Shown here: positions 27,905-34,960 of the stretch, piece after piece
Numbering within the stretch: position 1 is the first letter of the stretch
Layout of the letters: each line of letters starts with the position of its first letter
From: an uncultured Verrucomicrobiota bacterium
GTDB lineage: Bacteria; Verrucomicrobiota; Verrucomicrobiia; Verrucomicrobiales; Akkermansiaceae
Length of the DNA stretch: 44,899 nucleotides
Reading direction: 5' to 3'
NCBI GenBank assembly: GCA_937867415.1
Contig: CALMKO010000295.1
Span: 1-44,899 of the forward strand
Made by a program: the position numbers and the translations under genes
The notes under the pieces: model-generated
Database searches by the model: none
What the model was told of the DNA's origin: nothing
What the model saw: only the letters and a program-made list of their open reading frames with translations

Positions 27905-27948
27905 GGTGGCCCGAGACGGATTTGAACCGCCGACACGTGAATTTTCAA
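27905..27948 (-). other. tRNA-Phe 3' half: left attachment site of the genomic island
   Basis: On the minus strand the anticodon loop TTGAAAA (anticodon GAA), stem TTCAC, variable loop GTGTC, T-arm GGCGG-TTCAAAT-CCGTC and acceptor TCGGGCC plus A73 are present, the layout of bacterial tRNA-Phe. The 5' anticodon stem that would pair (GTGAA) is missing: upstream of the loop the sequence is unrelated, so the match begins in the anticodon loop. This is what tyrosine recombinases leave at one end of an island inserted in a tRNA gene. The intact gene should be at the other end, outside this window. The 347-bp gap 27778-28124 holds this site and otherwise nothing clear. Confidence 0.75.
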
Positions 27949-28124
27949 ACGGCGTTTTGCTCCTTATGCTCATAAGGATCAATGGGTTAACTTCCGAAAA
28001 GAAAGTCATATTCCGTTTATTCTCGCCTTTTAACTGCGATATCGCACAATCCCCGCAAGCCTAACAGTGACACAGGGAAGAGCGCCGGAAAAGGTGTGTC
28101 GCTAACCCACTCGCAGGCCATTAA

Positions 28125-29354
28125 ATGCCAAGAACCGCCGAACTCGACTACCGCAAAACCCCCAAGGGATGGCTCGTCAATGTGCCAGGAAGCCTATCAG
28201 ACACCGGGCGATTCCGTCGCCGATATTTCCAGACACGTGACAAGGCAAAATCAGAATGCCAGCGACTCAAGGAAATTCAGAAGGGGCAGCGTGGACTCGC
28301 TGCCGATATCACCACGGCGACCGCTGAGGACGCAATCAAGGCCCGCGATTTGCTGGCAGGCCACGACGTGACGCTGGCACAAGCGGCAGCGTTCTACGTG
28401 CTGCATCACGACAAGCGAGCAAAGGCACCCACCATGCGGGACGCTTGGAAATCCGCAATCGAACACCGGAAGAATCACCGCAAGGCCACCTTGGAGTCAT
28501 ACCGGAAGATGGAAAAGAAACTTCCGAGCTGGTTCATGGATATGAATTGCCACGACATCACGCCAGATCACATCAGGAAAGCATTGAACGAATACACGCC
28601 CGGAGCAACCGCATGGAAAAACGGACGAGCTTACATTTCGAGCGTGATGGGCGACCTTGTGAAGCTGGAACTCATTCCCGAGAATCCCACAAAGAAGATG
28701 ATGGTGGCCCGTGCCGAGGAAACCGACGACGAGGTTGTCATTTACACGCCGGACGAACTCAAGAACCTCTTTGCCGCCTGCATCGACTATCCAACGATGG
28801 GAGAAGCTGACAGGCTTTGCTCGGAATGCGTGGCACCGTTCGCGTTCATGGCGTTTGCTGGAATTCGTCCCGTGGAAATCACAAAGCTAAAATGGGAAAA
28901 CGTCTCTCTTGAACTCCGAAACATTCGGATCGGTTCTACCATTGCCAAGAAGCTGTATCGAAGAAACGTCCGTATCAATGAAACACTGGCAGCATGGATT
29001 TCCTCCATTCCCGAGGACAAGCGGAAAGGCAAAATCATTCCCGCCCGCTGGCGATACAAAGCTGCCAAGGTCCGCATCAATGCGGGGATCGACGGACGGG
29101 AAATGCAGGACGCCCTGCGGCATTCATTCGGCACCTACACGCTCGCCGTTGAGAACGATCTGGACATGCTCAAGAGCGACATGGGACACGGCACCACCGC
29201 CGTTTATTTCGACCACTACCACAAGGCCGTCACGAAAGCCGAGGCAATCCCCTACTGGCACGTCCTCCCGCCCGGTGTGGAGCTCCCCACCATCGCCGCC
29301 GTGGCATCCCGGCCGACACCCGCAACCATTCAACCCGTGGAATCAGTCGCATAA
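28125..29354 (+). CDS. Tyrosine-type site-specific recombinase/integrase
   Basis: 409 residues starting 176 bp from the tRNA-Phe half. The N-terminal part is an arm-type DNA-binding plus core-binding region (TLAQAAAFYVLHHDKRAKAP to NEYTPGATAW). The catalytic domain has Arg248 in GIRPVEI, box II as DALRHS with Arg332 (the usual His of HxxR is Asp here), His355 in DMGHGT and a nucleophile candidate Tyr365 in FDHYHK (Tyr361 also nearby). It would integrate and excise an element at a tRNA gene. A truncated frame and a tRNA-Ser half lie just downstream. Confidence 0.92.
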   Translation: MPRTAELDYRKTPKGWLVNVPGSLSDTGRFRRRYFQTRDKAKSECQRLKEIQKGQRGLAADITTATAEDAIKARDLLAGHDVTLAQAAAFYVLHHDKRAKAPTMRDAWKSAIEHRKNHRKATLESYRKMEKKLPSWFMDMNCHDITPDHIRKALNEYTPGATAWKNGRAYISSVMGDLVKLELIPENPTKKMMVARAEETDDEVVIYTPDELKNLFAACIDYPTMGEADRLCSECVAPFAFMAFAGIRPVEITKLKWENVSLELRNIRIGSTIAKKLYRRNVRINETLAAWISSIPEDKRKGKIIPARWRYKAAKVRINAGIDGREMQDALRHSFGTYTLAVENDLDMLKSDMGHGTTAVYFDHYHKAVTKAEAIPYWHVLPPGVELPTIAAVASRPTPATIQPVESVA

Positions 29355-29355
29355 A

Positions 29356-29784
29356 ACAAACCACGAACAAACCACGAAAACCGCCACCGCCCGCGCCGCC
29401 CTGCAAACCCTTCACCGCTGCGCCGGACTCGAAGGCGACGCCGGAACGGTTGAGGCAATCCGAGATATTGCGTTGCAGGCAATCGCTAGCCTAGAAAGCC
29501 TCACCCGCGTTTCACCGGGGCACCCCGAGATTCCCAAGGCTATTCAGGCGGGCGTAACTGCCGCGCATGACGTCGCCCGACATTCCTCCCACTGGCCCGT
29601 GGCGTGGGATGCAATCCAAGAGGAAGCTACCCGAGGCCGTGAGGTTGTCACCTGTCGCACTCTCAGGACCAGCGTGGAAGTCCACACCCGCCCGTTCAAC
29701 CTCCAACTTTCGACGAATGGAGCAGAATTCACAAGGGACGTTTCCAACCGATCAATCATCACACGGATTCGAAATCAGACGTAG
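29356..29784 (+). pseudogene. Truncated reading frame after the integrase
   Basis: A frame of about 140 codons follows the integrase stop with no ATG; the first plausible start is a CTG at 29401. The middle looks coding (VEAIRDIALQAIASLE, AIQAGVTAAHDVARHSSHW, then PVAWDAIQEEATRGREVV), and the C-terminus runs into the tRNA-Ser half, where it ends at 29784. I read it as a short accessory gene of the integrase element that has lost its start and whose 3' end was set by the attachment site. The function is unknown. Confidence 0.45.
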
Positions 29785-29825
29785 TGTAACAGCTACCTTG
29801 GGTTCAAATCCCAACCTATCCTCCA
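29768..29825 (+). other. tRNA-Ser(CGA)-like 3' half: second attachment site
   Basis: Starting at the anticodon loop TTCGAAA (29768-29774), the sequence continues with stem TCAGA, a long variable arm (GTAG, 8-nt loop, CTAC), T-arm TTGGG-TTCAAAT-CCCAA and acceptor CCTATCC, T, CCA. The long variable arm plus CGA anticodon point to tRNA-Ser, although position 73 would be T where Ser tRNAs normally have G. The 5' half and matching anticodon stem are absent. It is oriented away from the integrase, opposite to the tRNA-Phe half, so the two halves flank the integrase facing outward. Confidence 0.65.
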
Positions 29826-29922
29826 TTCATTTTCAGCAAGTTATGAAAATAAAAATCTAGCTGTATTCCTAGCAGAGAAACACGGCAATTGCCGAGTACT
29901 TGCCGAATCACACGCAAGTGAC

Positions 29923-30093
29923 TTACGTTAGCACCTTCCTCCCCCACGCGCTCGCGGGCGAGAAGCCGCCTTGCATCGGATAGCTTTCGATCACTTCGAC
30001 CTCGATCAATCCGTTAATCGCAGCCTTCTCAAGAAAAGCCGCCGCGCGATGCCTCCCCCCACCTCGATTGTTTGCACTCCCCAACTTGATCAC
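29923..30093 (-). pseudogene. Possible gene remnant in the 29826-30172 gap
   Basis: A minus-strand frame of 56 codons from a GTG at 30093, ending at TAA, reads as plausible protein (VIKLGSANNRGGGRHRAAAF, LEKAAINGLIEVEVIESYPM). It is closed upstream by a stop about 20 bp before the GTG, so it would be a very small gene or the tail of a broken one. No family is recognised. A perfect 12-bp palindrome CGGCAATTGCCG lies beside it at 29883-29894. The rest of this 347-bp gap shows nothing clear. Confidence 0.3.
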
Positions 30094-30172
30094 GGTGACT
30101 CGACCGCCTACACTTTAATGTTGAATGTTAAGGGTATGACGTCTATCAAGAAAGCCGAAACAAAACACCGGC

Positions 30173-30910
30173 ATGTCAACCAGTAAACAGCAGCTTCATC
30201 AACCGGATCCGGCCAAACGCAAAAAGATGTCGGGCAAATTCGACACAGACGATTTTGAACCGGTGATCTGGAGCACTCTCGCCTTGAATCCACAACTGGC
30301 CGAGGTTGATAAGGATTTCTTGAAGAAAGAAGATTGCTCACCAGATATCTACACCAAGAATTGGCTTGAGGTCCTTACCTGCCAAAAACGAATTGTCAGA
30401 ATTCCAAGTAAGGACAAGCCCCTCCCTTTGCCCGAACTTTATCCACCCCAAGGGATCATCCCAGATAAAGGTGTGACAGCGGAAAGAATACTTCTACCGG
30501 TGGCTATACTCCTCGCCCGCCCTGTTCATGTGTTATACGGGTTAGGTGCCTCTTTCGAAGGAGAACACCGAAAATGGATTGTCAATGATGTGGACACGAA
30601 GGGTATCAGCCGGAGATGCGCCCAAGCCGCGCTGGGTGCGGCGTGGAAAGGATTTGGCAAAGGCGGAATCAATTTCCCGGCAATCGAATCTGCATCGTTC
30701 AAATTCGCCGTCTCCTACCGAACCCTTGGCGTCAATACAGCTAACCCTCAGGAGGTCACCATGTTGCGTGATGTGGCCCTCTGGATCCACTGGGATATTT
30801 GGGAGCGAAACAAACTTACTCTCGTGAAACGCACGGAAATCCTCAATTCTTGGGGCTACAAATGCACCCCCAAGGCCGTCAAACGGGTGGTTGAGAAAGT
30901 CCTTGGATGA
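30173..30910 (+). CDS. Hypothetical island protein (245 aa)
   Basis: No family recognised. It starts MSTSKQQLHQ with a Lys-rich N-terminus, has a DDFEPVIWSTLALNPQLAEVDKDF segment, a central TAERILLPVAILLARPVHVLYGLG that is hydrophobic enough to be a buried helix, and a C-terminus with a possible helix-turn-helix-like end (EILNSWGYKCTPKAVKRVVEKVLG). No signal peptide. Base composition is lower in GC than the backbone genes, in keeping with transfer. It is convergent with the ParB-like gene, 59 bp apart. It could be a DNA-binding protein of the element, but that is only a guess. Confidence 0.6.
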   Translation: MSTSKQQLHQPDPAKRKKMSGKFDTDDFEPVIWSTLALNPQLAEVDKDFLKKEDCSPDIYTKNWLEVLTCQKRIVRIPSKDKPLPLPELYPPQGIIPDKGVTAERILLPVAILLARPVHVLYGLGASFEGEHRKWIVNDVDTKGISRRCAQAALGAAWKGFGKGGINFPAIESASFKFAVSYRTLGVNTANPQEVTMLRDVALWIHWDIWERNKLTLVKRTEILNSWGYKCTPKAVKRVVEKVLG

Positions 30911-30969
30911 GGTTCATTCCGCAATCATCTCTCCTCTGATCGAGTCGAGTTCACTTGCATTCTTAGAGC

Positions 30970-31632
30970 CTACACGGCGGCCTTTAGGCTCCTGAACGCC
31001 ATTTCAACCATTTCGAAACTCACCTCCTCGCGGGACAGTTCCCTCTTCACAATCAGGTCGTGGAGACGCTCGATACGCGCCAGGATTTCAGCTTTCTTGT
31101 CCGGCTTCTTTTCGGGCTTTTCATCGTCATCGTCACCGTCACCGAGAATCTGTTTCACCGCCGCTTCGACGTCCTTTTGTTTGGGCTTGCGATTTTCAAC
31201 CGACCCGAGGGCCAACTTCCAGGATTTCACGATTTCGTCATCCGAGAGTGAAGGACCCAATGGCCGGATCTGCCACTCGCTGGCGGGATACTCGGAATCA
31301 GGTAGATCTTGAAGGGTGTTCCGAATCACTTCATCGGCCCGTGCGGCCTGAATGATGCGGTTGGCACGCTTACTAGAACCGCCGCGCAATTCGCAGTATT
31401 TGACCCACCCGCTGGTAATTTCTTTCCAGAGTTCCTCGGATTTGATGCGACGCAACGCCTGTCCGACTATTCGGAAAGAACGCAGATCGTCCACGACAAT
31501 GCTGTCTAACATCGTGAAGGTCGAGGCGCGCGTTTTGATTTCCTCTTGGGTTGTTGCAATTTGAGGTTGCTCACGATCAGTTGCGTTAGTATGATCGTGT
31601 GTGTCGTTGGTTTGTGTTGTTTGGTCGCTCAT
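30970..31632 (-). CDS. ParB-like DNA-binding protein (HTH plus SExQxRPL-type motif)
   Basis: 220 residues. After a polar N-terminus comes a helical region with a helix-turn-helix-like segment (WVKYCELRGGSSKRANRIIQ, residues 76-95) followed by the motif SEWQIRPLGPSLSDDEIVKSW at 118-138. That motif and the later KPKQKDVEAAVKQIL match the DNA-binding part of ParB/KorB-like proteins from plasmids and integrative elements. The C-terminus is acidic (GDGDDDDEKPEKK) then coiled. There is no ParB N-terminal nuclease/CTPase box and no parA beside it. The 400-bp region directly upstream carries three palindromic repeats, a likely binding array. The role would be partition, copy control or autoregulation (inference). 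Confidence 0.6.
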   Translation of the reverse strand: MSDQTTQTNDTHDHTNATDREQPQIATTQEEIKTRASTFTMLDSIVVDDLRSFRIVGQALRRIKSEELWKEITSGWVKYCELRGGSSKRANRIIQAARADEVIRNTLQDLPDSEYPASEWQIRPLGPSLSDDEIVKSWKLALGSVENRKPKQKDVEAAVKQILGDGDDDDEKPEKKPDKKAEILARIERLHDLIVKRELSREEVSFEMVEMAFRSLKAAV

Positions 31633-31743
31633 GGCAACCTGTTAAATGACACCCTCAGACGGGATTGAAACTGAGCTCCCCTAAAAGCAGGCCTGATTTG
31701 GGGGTTTCCGGAGCGGCTTGGAAATTCGCCCCCTTGGACTGCG

Positions 31744-31892
31744 CCGACCGGTCCGATCGCCCCCACCTTTGTAGTCATGTTCTAACCCGAATGGGTTCCA
31801 TCCGACCGCACCGACCGGTCCGATAACTTCAACCTCTACCGTCGTAATCAAACTCAAATGCGCTCCGCCTCAACCGGACCGACCGGTCCGGT
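31744..31892. repeat. Three GACCGGTC-centred palindromes, 67-68 bp apart
   Basis: CCGACCGGTCCGAT occurs at 31744-31757 and 31811-31824, and CCGACCGGTCCGGT at 31879-31892, giving spacings of 67 and 68 bp. The stretches between are weakly alike, so this may be a decayed tandem repeat. A fourth copy, GGACCGGTCC, lies at 34392-34401 inside the start of the 808-aa gene. The array fills the gap 31633-32036 upstream of the ParB-like gene, as expected for iterons, a centromere site or operators. No long coding frame is present in this gap. Confidence 0.7.
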
Positions 31893-32036
31893 TTTGATCC
31901 AATTTTGACCTGATATCAGCGGTCACATCACAGGCGCGATTGTCGCAGTGAGGTCTATCCAGCATCAGTTTTTCAATATTGGCACAGCCTCCGTTAAACT
32001 CAGATCGTGGCCGCTATGTGATGAGGTCGCGGCCTA

Positions 32037-34463
32037 TCAAATTTTGGGCTGTTCGCCCTGAGTAGATTTTTGTGGATCCGGCGGAGCCATCACCTGCGTA
32101 GGATCCTCCGGCCAATTACCGATCACTTTCCGCAATTCTTCAGCGAGAGCAGGTTCCTGACTATCAATTATCGGCAGCGCTTTTTTCATCAAGACAGCAC
32201 GCCGGTCATATTCATCCTTCAGGACCGACTTCATCTCCTCCTCATTTTCTTTCGACTCAATGACGTCACTCGCCGCGCCTTTTCCAAATAGGTAGCGGCT
32301 AAGACCCACAAGAGCCACTTTCGTTTGTGCGGCAACTCCACTTTGGAACTTTCCAGCCTCGCTCTGAATCTCCGCGCGCAGTGCCGCTTCATCCATGCTG
32401 TCATGTTCGGGTGTCCGTCCACCGCGAATTTCCCCGAGGCTGTCCCGGAGTGCTTCAACGCGGGCCTGGTTTTGGAAGTCTGAGATCACCGCTGGAAGAT
32501 TATCGACCGTGGGCTCCCGATTCACGCCCCCCAATGCCTCGAAAACTCGCTTCACGAATCCGCGTTTTTCCCCTTCCAAAACTTCCTCTAGTTCTAACGC
32601 CACTTCTTTTGCTGCTTTTTTTCGCGGCAACCGTTTTGCCACACTTTGGAATACCTTCTTCCAAATTTTCTCCTCCACACTTTTCCGGAACGTACCTATG
32701 CCGGATACAATCTCCTCTCGCAACTTTTCCACTCCTCGCCCTATCGCATCGCGTTCAAACAAATACTCGATTGCCAGCCTGAGTCCACTTGCCTCTGCCG
32801 CAGCCTCCTTGGCGGGAAGGGCGGCTTCCCTTTGGGAAACTGCTGTTTCGCGAGATATGACCGCCGAAAGCTTCAGGTTCGCCATCCCGAGAATAGTAGC
32901 AGCCTTTCTCTCAGCCTCGGCTTCCGCAACTTCCTTGGCAGTTACGGCCAGCCGTCGATCAAGCTCTGCCTCGTGAAGGACTTGCTTTGCTGCTGCGGCT
33001 TCCGCTGTCGCATCATTTCTCAGGCGCTCCAATTCTGTCCGTATGATATCAGCCTCGGCTTTCGCCTTCATGACGTCTGCTGCTACCTCCGACAAAACTT
33101 TCAGTTCGCTGGCAGCTGCTGCCCGATAGTTTTTGGCTCTAGTCAGGGCTCTCTTCGCTATTTTCTTCACCTTCTCCGTATCCTCAGGCGTCTTCAGTTT
33201 GACGCCCGTTGTCCCGGCCTTGTATGCCTCAATGAGGTGGTCACGATATTGTTGCCGCCCCTTTTCGACAAACTCTGCGGGTAATGCGTTTGCCAGAAGT
33301 TCATCAATTTCCTGATGGATTCGGACATCCCGAGCGAAGTCATCGGGCGGGCGGATCCATTCATTGGGAACTTCCCCTTTTTCCTCTTTCTTGCGGGAAA
33401 CCTGCTTTTCGTGTTCTTCCCGCGCACGCTTCCGACAACTCTCCATGGCCTGGGTGCAAACAAGCTCCGTGAATTTTGCTCGCTCGGCAGCCTCTGGTTC
33501 AGTTTTTGCGAGTTCGTCCAGGTCTCCCAGAACATCCAAATGCCGCTTCCAAAAAACAATTCCGGGGCCTGGTCCATGATGACAAAGCGCCTTCGCATCC
33601 CAAAATCGCACCGGAATCGGAAGCCGCTCACACCCATGCTCTGCCTCGGCGAGGTAGGTCGAATGGACCCACAAATCGACATGAAAGTGACCGTCCTTTT
33701 CCTGGATGTGGGGAACCGCCGATGTCACCTTAGCGCCAGCTTTCGGCCCTCGAAACATTGACTCATATTTTTTCCCGAGAGGTTCCAGAATCGACTCAAT
33801 CGCCGCCCGGGCCTCTTCGATCCGACCGACGTTCACCATGAGTTCAAGTGCGCGTGAGAGCCCTGGAGAAACTCCGATGGTGTCCCTAATTGTGACCGAA
33901 TCAGCCTTTGCTTTAATCTGTGCGACGATGCCACCACCCACATCCACCAGTTTTGTCGACTCTGCGTGAAATGAGCGCACATAGGGAATCCCTCCTACCC
34001 ATGTGACTCGGTCAAAAGTTTCCAAGAGTGAATCCATCCGGTTACCCAGTTTCAAAAAGTCAGCCGTATCCTTCGGCCGCACCCAGCCAGCCACGCCCGC
34101 ATCAATGTCCGGCTCGCCTGGCCGGATCTCTCGATAGGGCATCTTGATCTTCCTCTTTGCCCCTGGCCGCTTCTTCTTCTTTTTCTTTCTACCTCTCGCA
34201 TCGACCGGCTCCCCGGGCACGACCTTCGGGATTCGATAGCCCATGTTGTCAGTTTCATCCCGCCGCAAGGCTCCAAAGTTTGATGGAAACGCTGCGAGTT
34301 CCGCAGCGTCGGGATCCGGCACCGCGATGAATTTTTGGGTGGTCCTCTTCGCGAATTTTTTCAGTTGCCCGATATCAGCGAGCTGCTTTTTGGACCGGTC
34401 CGTGCCGTGTCCGCGGCTACCTCGATTACCTCGGCCCCGTGTCGTGTTAGTCCCTTTGCCCAT
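32037..34463 (-). CDS. Putative HUH-type relaxase/replication protein with long coiled coil (808 aa)
   Basis: The first 110 residues are basic and low-complexity (TNTTRGRGNRGSRGHGTDRS; a run of six Lys near 93-98). A globular region at about 110-320 holds PHIQEKDGHFHVDLWVHSTY, giving His259-Phe260-His261 with Asp263 and His267 near, then KALCHHGPGPGIVFWKRHLD. His-hydrophobe-His after a strand is the metal site of HUH nucleases (Mob/Rep). From about 420 to 550 the sequence is a long Ala/Glu/Arg coiled coil, like MobV/Pre relaxases, with a helical tail. No clear catalytic Tyr motif could be placed and no family is recognised, so nuclease function is inference. Its upstream region is the structured hairpin region 34486-34746. 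Confidence 0.5.
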   Translation of the reverse strand: MGKGTNTTRGRGNRGSRGHGTDRSKKQLADIGQLKKFAKRTTQKFIAVPDPDAAELAAFPSNFGALRRDETDNMGYRIPKVVPGEPVDARGRKKKKKKRPGAKRKIKMPYREIRPGEPDIDAGVAGWVRPKDTADFLKLGNRMDSLLETFDRVTWVGGIPYVRSFHAESTKLVDVGGGIVAQIKAKADSVTIRDTIGVSPGLSRALELMVNVGRIEEARAAIESILEPLGKKYESMFRGPKAGAKVTSAVPHIQEKDGHFHVDLWVHSTYLAEAEHGCERLPIPVRFWDAKALCHHGPGPGIVFWKRHLDVLGDLDELAKTEPEAAERAKFTELVCTQAMESCRKRAREEHEKQVSRKKEEKGEVPNEWIRPPDDFARDVRIHQEIDELLANALPAEFVEKGRQQYRDHLIEAYKAGTTGVKLKTPEDTEKVKKIAKRALTRAKNYRAAAASELKVLSEVAADVMKAKAEADIIRTELERLRNDATAEAAAAKQVLHEAELDRRLAVTAKEVAEAEAERKAATILGMANLKLSAVISRETAVSQREAALPAKEAAAEASGLRLAIEYLFERDAIGRGVEKLREEIVSGIGTFRKSVEEKIWKKVFQSVAKRLPRKKAAKEVALELEEVLEGEKRGFVKRVFEALGGVNREPTVDNLPAVISDFQNQARVEALRDSLGEIRGGRTPEHDSMDEAALRAEIQSEAGKFQSGVAAQTKVALVGLSRYLFGKGAASDVIESKENEEEMKSVLKDEYDRRAVLMKKALPIIDSQEPALAEELRKVIGNWPEDPTQVMAPPDPQKSTQGEQPKI

Positions 34464-34485
34464 GGGTAGATTTCAGCATATTTAG

Positions 34486-34504
34486 CGGGCCGATTCAAGG
34501 CCCG
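34486..34504. promoter_or_regulatory. Hairpin in the leader of the 808-aa gene
   Basis: CGGGCC at 34486-34491 and GGCCCG at 34499-34504 pair around a 7-base loop (GATTCAA). It sits 23 bp upstream of the 808-aa gene start. It may affect translation or be part of the neighbouring structured origin-like region. Confidence 0.45.
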
Positions 34505-34525
34505 ATTAATTGTTTACGGCAAGCA

Positions 34526-34587
34526 CAAGCCGACTAAATACCCACTTCGTGGCCGCCACCCTTCGGGGGCTGTATTTAGTCGGCTTG
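34526..34587. repeat. 16-bp perfect inverted repeat with two hairpins in its loop (origin-like)
   Basis: CAAGCCGACTAAATAC (34526-34541) is the exact reverse complement of 34572-34587. The 30-base loop contains CCAC-TTC-GTGG (34542-34552) and CCC-TTC-GGG (34559-34567), so the whole can fold as a Y or cross. It lies between two divergent genes, so it is not a terminator. Structures like this next to HUH proteins serve as oriT or as rolling-circle origins; the role here is inferred from position and fold. Confidence 0.6.
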
Positions 34588-34722
34588 GCGCAGCCCCTAC
34601 CGGGTCTGCTTGCTTGCTCTCCGAGGGCCGCGGGAGCGCGGAATGTAGGGTATCTCGCTGAACGCTCGAACCTTTGCCAAATGATGCCCGAGCCGTCTTT
34701 AGGCAGATAGAAAGAACCTGAT

Positions 34723-34746
34723 CTCCCGTTTGAGGTGAAACGGGAG
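34723..34746. promoter_or_regulatory. 9-bp stem hairpin in the divergent intergenic region
   Basis: CTCCCGTTT (34723-34731) pairs perfectly with AAACGGGAG (34738-34746) over a GAGGTG loop. No T-run follows on either strand, so it is not a typical terminator. It adds to the structured nature of the 497-bp gap 34464-34960, which otherwise has no convincing gene. Confidence 0.45.
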
Positions 34747-34847
34747 GAAACCCGGATCGCGCCCAGCGAGTGAATCGCATGCTCGTGATTGAGCCTTCCA
34801 AAAAGCTTCTGTCATTCGATTTGAACTAACGGACAGGCCAAATTACA

Positions 34848-34924
34848 CTAATAAAACTATCAATTTTTGATACAATAATGAATGACGTGAGAACAATTTT
34901 CAATGAGATTGATTGTTTTATTAG
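34848..34924. promoter_or_regulatory. AT-rich nested inverted repeats upstream of the 690-aa gene
   Basis: CTAATAAAAC at 34848-34857 is the reverse complement of GTTTTATTAG at 34915-34924. Inside lie TATCAA-TTT-TTGATA (34858-34872) and CAATGAGATTG (about 34901-34911). TACAAT at 34871-34876 could be a -10 box but has no good -35. This looks like an operator region or unwinding element controlling the gene that starts about 37 bp downstream. Confidence 0.4.
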
Positions 34925-34960
34925 ATTACCAAAACGAAATATTGCCGAAAGTTGTCTGTT

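Noticed and set aside
31744-31892. Palindromes with about 67-bp period considered as CRISPR
   Set aside because: The conserved part is 12-14 bp and palindromic, the intervening parts are related to each other, and no cas genes are present.
34510-34710. 66-codon plus-strand frame across the Y-shaped inverted repeat
   Set aside because: It encodes the two arms and loop of the structure; protein-like features are absent.
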